From Yamagishiella unicocca (taxonomy: Eukaryota > Chlorophyta > Chlorophyceae > Chlamydomonadales > Volvocaceae), in the NCBI GenBank assembly GCA_003116995.1, contig BDSL01000019.1:1-64000 (forward strand): a stretch of DNA of 64,000 nucleotides, given 5' to 3'. The position numbers were made by a program, and so were the translations under genes. Under the pieces are notes generated by a model. The model searched no databases. It saw only the letters and a program-made list of their open reading frames with translations, and was not told where the DNA came from. Below, one piece after another: positions 1-9,600 of the stretch. Numbering within the stretch: the stretch's first letter is position 1; every line of letters begins with the position of its first letter.

Positions 1-114
1 CAGCTCCCCTCCCCTGCCCTCCCCTCCCCTGCAGCTCCCTCCCCTGCCCTTTTCGGACATCCCGGGTTTCCCTCGAACCCTCCCCTGCAGCTCCCCTCCC
101 TGCCCTCCCCTCAC
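1..114. repeat. CT-rich low-complexity intron sequence
   Basis: Repeated ctcccctgcag-like blocks run along the plus strand. On the minus strand this is intron following the exon that ends at 115, and a donor GTGAGG lies at 114-109. No coding signal is seen. Confidence 0.6.
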
Positions 115-2240
115 CTGCAGCTCCAGCGGCACACTCACGCCCGGCACCCCAATGGCGTGAAGCCGCTTGGCGGCGAGGGCGGAGCGAATACCCACGCCGT
201 CGGAGCGGATGGCCAGCTCCCTGCAACCAGACCAGCAGCAGGGCGGAGGCGTTTCCCAAGCACACGGGTTTGATGAGGGTGCGACGGGGTCAAAGCAGGT
301 GGAGCGATACGAGGCAGCGCTGGTGGCTGGGGGTAAGGCTCGGGCTGGGGCTGGGGCTGGTTGTTGCCCGTGACGTCTCCTGGCTCATTCGCCTAATTAG
401 GAAAGGAAACAGGACACGGCCTAACTAGGTACCCCAACGCACACACACCGGCCCCCGCGCACCTCCTCCTGCGGGTGATCAGCTCCAGGAAGTAGGGGTC
501 CAGCGGGTGAGACGGTTGGGCCTCGCCCGTCTCGCGGTTCCTGCGTTGGCAGCAGTTGGCAGTTGACAAACGGTTGGTGGCTTGTCGAACCGACTGCTGC
601 TGCTGCTGCATCCGACCCGCCCTCCGAGTGCGCCACCTCCCCTTGCGCCGCGTCTCCCGTCCCCCGCCCTCACGTGAACAGTGGGTTGCCCTCCTCGTCC
701 TCGCCAGTTGGGGGCAGGGGCGCGCTGATGGCCATACGCGCCACCTCCATCACGTAGGGGTCCTCGGCGTCCATGATGCCCAGGTAGGAACACATGTCCA
801 GGACCTGCCAGGGGTGAGGGCCGGGGGTGAGGGCCAGGCGTCAGGGCGCGGGGAGGGGGAAGAAGGCCAGGGAGCAGGGTTGCTGATGACATTCCGATTC
901 GGAGTAATAGGGTAATACCGCCCGACCTCAGGTACCGGCACCAGCCTGCGCGCGATGGTGAGCCCAACACCGTCCCTCCTAACCTGGGAAGACCCCTGCA
1001 GCACTTTATTTACCGTCCCTCCCAACTTGGGAAGACCCCTGCAGCACTTTATTTACCGTCCCTCCCAACTTGGGAAGACCCTTGCTGCACCTTATTGTGC
1101 GGCGTACCGTCGCAAGCCGCATGCGCCCTACCCATATGCCAGTTGTCCGTTTGCCGGTCGCCATCCCGTTGCTCCATTCCCCGCATCCGTCCTCTCTCCG
1201 GCTCCCCCCCGCCAGCATACATCTCCAACGTATGTCCCAAACGGCCTCCCTTCATACACGGGCCTTCCTTGCAACCCCCGCCACGCACCTCCTGCGGTGC
1301 TGGCGGCTGCTCCACCTCATTGCCCTGCAGCTTCTTGTAGCCGCCCGTCTCCATGAAGGCGGCACCGCGGTAGTACGACGACAGCGGGTGAGTGTACTGC
1401 ACTGCGTTGCGATCTAGGTCCACGTACTCCCTGAAGGCGGGGAGCAATGAGGGTCGGCACCGCCGCAGACGGGTTCATGGCGGTCACCGGACACAGAGGA
1501 TCAGGATGATGACGGCCCTGTCATGAGGGAGCTCCGCTCACGAAGCTGCCAACCCCGCAGCTATCCGGCCCTGTAGGCTAGGCTGTGTCGTGTATGACCT
1601 CTGCGCCCGCTGGTACATGCACTCCTCAGACGCAGGAGCCGCCCAATGCGTGTGGCGCTCCTTCGCCACTCCTCCGCTTCTTTTCCTGAACCCGAGGCGG
1701 CTACAACGCGGCCCACCCCGTCCTCCCATAATCATAAGGCCCAAATCTCAATGCCCATGCGGCTTTAAGCTTCGAAGAGCTCACTGCCGCCACGCCCGAC
1801 TCGACTAATCCCCAGCGTTCACCAGCCGGGCCTCGGCACCGTCCGCGTTCCACGCCTTGCCCCCTTCTTCTCCTACAGAAACAGTCTACCGACTAACGAC
1901 CTCCTGCCGGAACTCCTCCACGAGCACCCACGCAACATTACTGGGCGACCAGGGCCGCCAGCGCAAAAGAGGACGCCTCCATTCGTACCGGGACGCGGTT
2001 GCGACAAGCCCGACAAGCCCAGCAACACGCCGGAGACCGTAGCCGCCCGCTGGCTTCCCATCCATCCCCGCCTTCGCGCACGGGTTTTCCTTGCAATCCC
2101 CGCCTCCCTGCCCACCCCTGGTGCCCCCAGCTCCCCCACCTGCGCCCCTTCTCCGGGTCGAACCGGACCTCCCAGCCGGGCGGCAGCGACTCGCCCCGCA
2201 GCATGTCATTTATGACAGCGAGCAGCCCCGGGTTGTCATC
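115..2240 (-). CDS. WW-domain protein, CEP164-like (3' part; runs off the left edge)
   Basis: Five in-phase exons are visible: 2240-2140, 1430-1316, 804-674, 540-463 and 220-115. All have AG/GT borders and the gene continues left of base 1. The first two exons join into a WW-like module, LPPGWEVRFDPEKGR followed by EYVDLDRNAVQYTHPLSSYY. The next two join into a second one, APLPPTGEDEEGNPLF followed by NRETGEAQPSHPLDPYF, preceded by YLGIMDAEDPYVMEVARMAI. The pattern of a short helix, then 'APLPPGW..D..G..YY.N..T....HPLD.YF', is that of CEP164-type WW domains found in basal-body and cilium proteins. The second module lacks both signature tryptophans. The last visible exon encodes IRSDGVGIRSALAAKRLHAIG and has no recognised domain. 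The upstream start was not found. Function in cilia is inferred only from this family resemblance. Confidence 0.6.
971..1095. repeat. 43-bp tandem repeat, about three copies, in an intron
   Basis: Units start at 971, 1014 and 1057 and contain cgtccctcccaacttgggaa followed by gacccctgcagcactttatt. Units one and two are nearly identical and the third decays after about 30 bases. The repeat lies in the intron between exons 1430-1316 and 804-674 of the WW-domain gene. Confidence 0.85.
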
Positions 2241-3990
2241 CTGCCGAGAGGGCAGGGAGTAAACCGGTGAACATACATATAGATGGAGGAGAGATTCTGC
2301 AGGTGATGGACCTGTGGTGCGATAACAACGGTCTTAACGGTTTGTGCCGCAATGCGTTTTGGGCTTCCGATGCGGCGCTTCTGCATCATCAGGCTCATCA
2401 GAAGGTGCGACCCTGTTCCGCCCATCCGCCCGCCCTGCCCACCCACTGGGCTCCGAGCCTCAACTTTTTAGTTTCCTCAACCAAGTTCTCCAGAATGCAT
2501 CCCCAAACGTATGTCCCCAACGGGGGTTTTCTCCGTGCACGGGCTTTCCTCGCAACCTCCAACAAGGCTTTCGGATCCTCGTGCTCTACACGTTTCGTGA
2601 CTGCCATCTGGGTTGGTGTGGTGCGCGCTTGTAGCTTGTGGGCGGAGTGGGGCCCTGATGCAACAGCAGGTGCTCATTCGGGTGCAATGTGGTGATGCGC
2701 CTGGCGGTGCCGGGTCAGATGCACCCCACCGGCACCGTCTAGCAAAACCAGGAGAACAAACCACTCCAAGCTTTGGGAGGTGCTGCGATCACCGCTTAAG
2801 CCGCAAGGGCTGCGTTATGGGGCGCGCGGCGGGCTTCGGAGCATTGCCTGTCCTAGGGCAGGGGCAATTTTATTCCCACTAGTGGAGGGCCGGCGTGACG
2901 CGGGGGTGCTGGCAGTCATGCGTTGAGCGGGAAACAGCGCAGGAGCCGCCCTGGCTTCATCCCCCAGAGGCACAGGGCATCCGCGCTTGCAGTTCACGTT
3001 ATGGGAGGGTGTGGCCATGATAGGGTAGTGATAGGATAGTGGTGGGGTATGTATGGCAGGCTGCGAGGGTCCCTACCTCCCCCACGTTCGCCCCTGCGCA
3101 ACCAGACCCCTGCCTGGACATCGCCTTTACACAACCTACGGAATCCCAGCGATGCCACCAAGCCCTGGGTAAAAAATAAGTTTTTGCTGGCCAATTTATC
3201 TACCATACGTGTCAACACGCAATATCCTTGACGCCATCACCACGTCATGATGGCCTGTTATTTGCAAAAATACTTTCAGCAGACCAAATTGCAATGCGGG
3301 CCCCATTTGAAGCGGGCCGCACGCCTTGCCAACCGTCGCGAGTGCTTGAACCGCGCAGGCGCGGGTTTGTTTCCAGACGTCTTCTGTCCTCCTGCTACCC
3401 ACCAACACAACGTCCAGCTCAGCGGCCGCTGCCAGCGCCCGAAGAGCGGTCAGGTTCCGACAGCGCCATGCCCACACGGTCAGTGGTGACTCCCGCGCCG
3501 TGGGGCTCCAGGGTCCAACGCAATTGGAACGACCAACACGCTTAGGTTTAGGCCGATGATCTCCCCATCGCCAGGCTTGTTCGACGTGTGGATGTGGCGA
3601 AAACACTTCGAGGGCGAATGAATGCTGTAATACAGAAAGTTTCTACATGAGAAAGCTAAATAATGAGTTTTATAACGTGTTCTAGAGTATTTATTTCGCA
3701 GGTAGTGGCAAAATTGTAATATGAGCTTCGGCAGTCAGTCGACGGGTAAGGAGTTAACATCATCTGCACACGCTTTCCTTCCAATCAACGTCATAGCCTA
3801 GCAGATGGCGGGTAGGGGCGCATGGTCCCAAGGCGGTCCGTGGCGTCGTAAACACGGCCGTACGTGTTGGGCCCCGGAGCTAATGTCTAACGCGGGCCCC
3901 AACTTGTCCTGGTTCTTCGTAGCTGTGTCCTGTGCCTCATCACCCGCCTGTAACTTTTGCCGAAGCCCGGCTGTAAGAACCCACCTCAGC
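2241..3990. other. No confident gene; probable upstream part of the WW-domain gene
   Basis: The upstream exons of the minus-strand WW gene must lie here, because the exon ending at 2240 begins in phase 0 after a good acceptor. I could not identify them. An open minus-strand frame at 3196-3606 reads protein-like (for example ALRALAAAAELDVVLVGS), but it has no ATG and no known motif. Short stretches such as 'acgggctttcctcgcaacc' recur at about 1258, 2083 and 2538, which suggests small intronic repeats. Confidence 0.4.
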
Positions 3991-3993
3991 AAA

Positions 3994-4690
3994 ATGCAGA
4001 GCATCATGAAGTCGGGCCGCACCCGCGGTCTCCAACCCCTTCCTGGGCAGCAAGATGACCTACCGCGTGGCTGCGGCACCGTCTCCCAGCACCACGGCTT
4101 TCCGCCAGGTGACGACCATGGCGAAGAAGAAGGGTGTCCGCCTCATTGTCACAATTGAGTGCACGGAGGCTAAGGGCGAGGGAGCTACCCCTTCGCGCTA
4201 CGTTACCCAGAAGGTGAGAAATTCGTTCATGCTGTTGCGGAGCACCTTAACGGCCCATTGTGTCCCGCCGGCGTCCACGCGCCACTAGTTTGGCTGGCAA
4301 ACGCGACGCACTTGCTCGCCAACAATTGTTTCGCTAACTTCCAGCTTGATTACCTGTAAATAAATTTGATGCGGGCAAACGGTATAGGTCGGCATTTGGC
4401 TCGTAGACTCGCGGCCGGCTGCGCGCTGACCATGCCCTGCACCCTGCATTGTAGCAAGGCAAGCTGCTTCCCGTGCTCATCTATATATTTTCTCTATAGC
4501 AAGTACTTGGGTCCCAAACTGGGTGTGGCATACTAGTGAGCGTCGCCGATGCGATAGGTGCGGGCATCTCGTGACGCCCTTGCACAAACGTGGTCATATG
4601 CAGAACCGTAAGAACACACCGGAGCGCCTGGAGCTGTCGAAGTACAACCCGAACCTGCGCCGCCACACTGTCCACAAGGAGGTCAAGTAA
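3994..4690 (+). CDS. PRPL33: 50S ribosomal protein bL33, chloroplast (nuclear-encoded)
   Basis: Two exons encode a complete bL33. Exon 1 ends at 4213 (...PSRYVTQK, donor GTGAGA). Exon 2 is 4604-4690, starts with [20 protein letters not shown] and ends HTVHKEVK. The mature protein begins at the ATG at 4118 ([20 protein letters not shown]), about 60 residues in all, normal for the family. bL33 is a small protein of the large plastid ribosomal subunit, near the E site. Land plants keep rpl33 in the plastid genome, whereas many chlorophytes have it in the nucleus. In the mature frame the open stretch upstream reads [20 protein letters not shown], a plausible transit peptide, but it contains no ATG before 4055 and is closed by TGA at 4007. 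ATGs at 3994 (MQSIMKS) and 4006 lie one frame off. The true start is therefore either 4055 or 3994 with a frame break. Candidate poly(A) signals TGTAA are at 5435 and 5491. Confidence 0.9.
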
Positions 4691-5640
4691 ACGGCTTAGC
4701 AGGGAATTGGCGCTGCGTCTGCCCTGGCGCTGATCTCGCGGGGTATATTGGACCTTCGCGGAGATGCATCAGGAGCAGCGACGCAGCTGTGGGGCGGGTT
4801 TCAGCTGTGGGGGACGGAGGGCAGACTGCAGCGAGTGCTGCGGTGCAGCAGCGACATTGCTGTCCCCACCGACCCCGACCACAGCAAAGAAGCGTTGGAC
4901 GGACTCGGGAAGACATCTTTCAATGTCCCTCGGGCCAAGGGCTATTTGGGCTGAATGGGTTTGTCATTGGGCGCGCTGGGTTTTGGGTACGAGGCTGCCC
5001 GAGCTGCTCCAGCAACCCATTGGACGTTCACCCGGGTTGGGATGATGTGTGTTGGGGCGGTCGAGTGCGGCCACGATCCGATGCCACGGTGGTACCGTCT
5101 CCTGTGACATCGGCCGTAACCCTGCTCATGCAGTAGGTAGGCAGCGGCCTCCGGTTCCCCAGGTCTTGGCCTGGGAGTCCAGGCTGTGCCACTGGGTGGT
5201 GCACAATGGACCTACGGTGGGACGGCCGCTTGTATGGCGCGCGTATCAGAGCACATTGTGCCAGGGATCTGTGTGCCGCTTCGATCGGGGCGGGCGTAAG
5301 CCTGGTGTCGTCCCATTGGTGTGCCTCCTGTGCGCGTTTCCTGGCGCGTCCGGGGTGTCCCGGCAATTTTGTCTTTTCCAGTAGCCGGGGTTCCGCGAAA
5401 CGGGGATATGCGCATGGGGGAAGGGTTCCGGTGGTGTAAAACGAAGATAGCTGTCGTCTCCGAAGGGCGGCCGGCGTTTTGCCTGTTCGGTGTAATGTGC
5501 AAAACCAACGTGTCTTTGCTGTATCTATACACCTTCAGTGGCATGTGCGCGTATCATGCCCCATCGCAGCATACTCAGCATGGGGAAGGACGACTTGGCT
5601 AGGCATCACCCAGCATACACATGCGGTGGATTATGGGCCG
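4691..5640. terminator. 3' region of the bL33 gene with TGTAA signals
   Basis: The stretch after the bL33 stop has no convincing ORF. It contains TGTAA at 5435-5439 and 5491-5495, the chlorophyte form of the polyadenylation signal. A 3' UTR of 750-800 bases would result. Confidence 0.35.
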
Positions 5641-6138
5641 CTAGAAAGGTTATGTGATCCGGACATGGGGGTCTTATGTGGATCAGCGGGTTCTGAAGAG
5701 CGGAGCAGCCTTCAGCACTTGCGTGACGGTGCACGACACACCAAGACCTTACCGTGTTCGGGGATTCCTGCTCTTCATGGAGCACAGCGTACTGCTTGTG
5801 GTAAACTCCAAAAACGAGCCAGTGTTTGATGTTCCCACTTACAGGGTGCGGCTCGGCGGTTACACACCTTAACCAGCCAATACCGAACGACGGAGTTCAT
5901 CCCACTGCCTCTTTTCCCTGACATTGCGCAACTGCAGGGAGAAAATGCCAGTTTTCCGCGCAGAGAAAAACCGTACATGCCAAAACCACCATGAAACTGT
6001 TACCCACTGTAACAGTTACCACGAAAGAGCCAACACAAGTCGACCATGCTTGCTGATCTGAACTCCCATGACAAGGAAATGGCCAACTTACCAGTAGCTA
6101 CAATTTACACGGGACCACATGTTTCATGGCCGCACCGT

Positions 6139-6365
6139 TTTAAAGCCTCTTCGGCACGCCCTTCAAAACTGCTTCGGCACGCCCTTATAAACCTCTTCGG
6201 CACGCTCTTTAAAACCTCTCCGGCACGCTCTGCAAAGCCTCTTCGGCACGCTCTTCAAAGCCTCTTCGGCAAAGCCTCTTCGGCACGCTCTGCAAAACCT
6301 CTTCGGCACGCTTTGCAAAGCCTCTTCGGCACGCTCTTCAAAAGATCTTCGACACGTCCTTCATG
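6139..6365. repeat. About 24-bp minisatellite, about nine imperfect units
   Basis: The unit is close to cctcttcggcacgctcttca followed by aag. It is reiterated with point changes (cctct/gct, tgcaaag/ttcaaag) and one shortened unit near 6265. It lies downstream of VTC copy A. The matching flank of copy B, around 20,280-20,340, lacks the array, so it expanded in A after the duplication or was lost from B. Confidence 0.85.
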
Positions 6366-6620
6366 CGACTCGTCGCAAGTACACCTAAACGAGCAAAAGC
6401 GCAAATGGCAGTACTGCGCGCCGTACATTGACTGCCCGAAAACGCCCAGCCGCAAAGTTGTTCGCTTTTATGGTTTGTGGCAACCTGTGTTGGCCGGATA
6501 CGCCTGGCCTCTTCGACCTACATTCCCCACACTTGCGACCCAACTCCCACGCCAAAGCTACATGAAGCTACCATCGCACTACCGGTAATGCGTTTGTAGC
6601 GAATCGCGTTCAGCCCGCTC

Positions 6621-9600
6621 TTAAACCGCTCTGATGGCCAGCGCGTATGCCACCACCAGCACCATTATGAGGGCGACCGTTAGCACCACCGGACCCAACT
6701 GATCGTCGTACCGCACGCCGTCACGGCGCAGCATCTGTGCGATGCGCCTGCGGTACATGTACAGCGCGTACAGCAGGAAGCCCAACGCGACGGGCGCCAT
6801 TGCCATGCCGGCGACCTGGTCCGGGGGCACGGGGGGGGGGGAAGAGTCACAGGCTATCAGACAGAGTGGGAAGATCGTGGTCTACCAGGCAGAGTGGAAG
6901 ATCGTGGTCTATGCAATTTTGGGGTTGATGTGTTGGCGCAAGCCCGTCCAGCGACCGTCCAGGCCTCGCGATCGTCCCGGACCAGGACAACTTGCCCAAC
7001 CAATAAATAGATTTAGAACATTATAACATGTATGCCGCTGCCGGCACCAGGTTGGCGCTATGATGACGCTTCTGAAGATCAAAGAGACGAAGTTTGCTCC
7101 AAGGTAGATACGCCCAGCGGCCAGCCAGAACCTCCCCGCCGCAAGCATGGCCACATCCGAGGACTTCAGCGACCTACCCGACTGGCGCCGCAGGCACTGC
7201 CGAGCGGGCAGCTCTCTGAGGCGGATGCCGGCCCTGCGCTGTGCGGCGACGATGACATGATGCCCCCGGGGGACAGGAGGCTAAGTGACGTCAGCATGAC
7301 GAGCACGGCGATGTTGAGCCAGGCCAGAAAGGTCCGCTCGGCTGTTGTGGAGGGTGAGGAGTTGGCGCGAGGCACACACGTAAGGTGACCAAGTGGAGCA
7401 TGGCTGTCAGGTGAGGATTGCGGCTCTAGGATTGCGGCTCTAGGATTGCGGCTTTAGGATCTCGCGAATTCCTCTAAGAGCACTCTCCCTAACCGCCGAC
7501 CAGAGCACTCTCCTGGTTGTCGTAATCGAGGGGCTAGTTGAAATAGGTGGGCCATTTAGGCGACTTCCCCCTGGGTGGTTGATGCCACTGTTTGTTCTCT
7601 GGCCCCTTGGTCGGGATATTTAGTGGTTTGCCAAACCTCGGTCGGCCAGTTTGTTCTTCTTCCTGCGTCTCTTTCAGTGGCAGGCGATGCGCCCGATGGC
7701 TCTACCTTCTGGTCTGGGGCCCACTGTAACAGTTACTACTACTCTTATGGTTCGACCAGCGGCTCACCCGCGAAAAAGGTCTTCGGCTCGATCCTCGTGC
7801 GCACCATCGCAGCGGCCCGAGGCATTGCGCTGCCGCCAGCGCCGGCCTCCAAGTCGCCTCCGGCGGCAGCACCGCCGCCGTGGCGACCACCCTTGCCGCG
7901 TGTAACGCGGCCTTGCGCTAGGGCCCATAGCCCCACGAGGCTGCTGAACCCCCGCGACCGCGGTGCAGCGCAGGCAGGTGACCTGGCAGAGCAACAGCAA
8001 CAACAGCAACATCAGCTGGCGCAGGAGATCGGGGTGGGCAAGAACGAGGAGCGAGCAGCCAGTGGAGGCGGCCGGAAACGCGCTACGTTCAAGGACAGGA
8101 AGGCGGCGGAGGCGAGCATGCCATACATGGGCCGTACAGCATATGACGTGTCGCCACACGATGGACCCCCAAGGAGGGCTCACCCGCTTGTGTCCTTGCT
8201 TGACGGCGGCGAGTTGGCAAGGGGGATGACCACCACCGTTTCCTCCCTGCCCTCCTTCGCGGCGCCCTCACGCTCCGTTGTCGCGCACTCCATTCCAAGG
8301 CCCGGCCGGTCCTGGATGGAAGGGGAGAGGGAAGGCAGAGCTCGGTGCCCGAAGTAGGCAACCAACCAGAATCATGACAACGGCAACCCAGCAAATTTGA
8401 ACATCACCCAGGAAGGCGGGATGAGGCAGAGGTAGCTGCCCGTCCCAATAAGAACACATTCTGCGCAAACATCAAGTCCGCCATTTTGTCCGAGGTTCGA
8501 ACTGGATCGCGATCCGCCTCCTCAACACCCACCTCCTCTCGCCCCGGGCTCGACTGAGCCAGCTCCTCCAGCGTGACGGGGCTCATGACCCCGCTGCCAG
8601 CCTGGGAGGTGTCCCGACCCGCGGGTCCGTGCTGGGTCCCTTGCTCCGGCAGGAACCAGTGCGGCGTGTTGCGCAGGCGGTGCGGGTAGAGCAGCGCCAT
8701 GCCGTGTAGGAACTTGGAGAACTTGGGGGCCTCGACCAGCAGCCCGCTCTCGCGGAGGGCCTGACAGCGGATTCGAGGGTTTAAGCGGCAAGGCCAGCGT
8801 AGCTGGGCTAAGAGCGAAAGTAAACACGCCGCTGCCAGAACCCACCAGGACCCAGGCGGGACAGGCGCCCTCGTCCTGGAGCTTGATCTCCAGTACGGCG
8901 TACGGGAAGCGGATAATGTCGTCACGGGGTACGGCAAGACCGGAATCCCTGCAGGGCGTCCGACGGCGGCGTGGCGGCAGTGAGGAGAGTGCAGGGCGGG
9001 ATTGAGAGGAAGCCCGTAGGTCGACACTAAGGAAGCAGATGACGGGGAGGGGAGTACGTCACACCGGACACGCACACGCTACTTTCCCCCTAGATTCTAA
9101 AGCTTCTGCGCGCGCCATGTCGTACCGCGTTCCACTCCGTGGCATTCCAGTGCTACAGGCCCACCTACACACCGACCCACCGACCCACGCACCTGCACCA
9201 GCTGCCCGGCCCGCGCGGCGCCCCCTCCTCCCTCGTCATTGTCAGCTGCGTGTCCAGGCTGATACGCACATCGTTGGTGCTGGACTGCTGGAAGGCGCTG
9301 CGGCGGCACTCGGTGCGGAGGACAGGAGCCTACAGACAAGGGGCGGCGGCGGCAGCAGGGGGGTTCCGGAGCGCAACGTAACCACCCCGGACAACCGCTG
9401 CAGACCGCTGCAACCGCTGCAGACCACCTCAATCCCCGACGCAAGCCGCAGCACCCACCTGCCCACGCTGTGTCAGGCTGGCCTGCACCTCCTGCAGCAG
9501 CGAAGCAGCGGCTGCCTGGCTGTCGCTCGGCGGCTGCGACCCGTGGGTCGGCAGCTGCATGGCCGGTACCGTTGAGCCGGCCAGGTAGGCTGGCACTTCT

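Noticed and set aside
3196..3606. 136-residue minus-strand ORF as a gene
   Set aside because: It opens with GTG, has no clear splice borders or family motif, and lies in a GC-rich stretch where long shadow frames are common.
6139..6365. CRISPR array
   Set aside because: The units are contiguous with no spacers, and the DNA is eukaryotic nuclear sequence; it is a minisatellite.
7575..8357. 260-residue plus-strand ORF
   Set aside because: It runs through a SINE-like insertion and then antisense to VTC copy A exons, and copy B does not preserve it.
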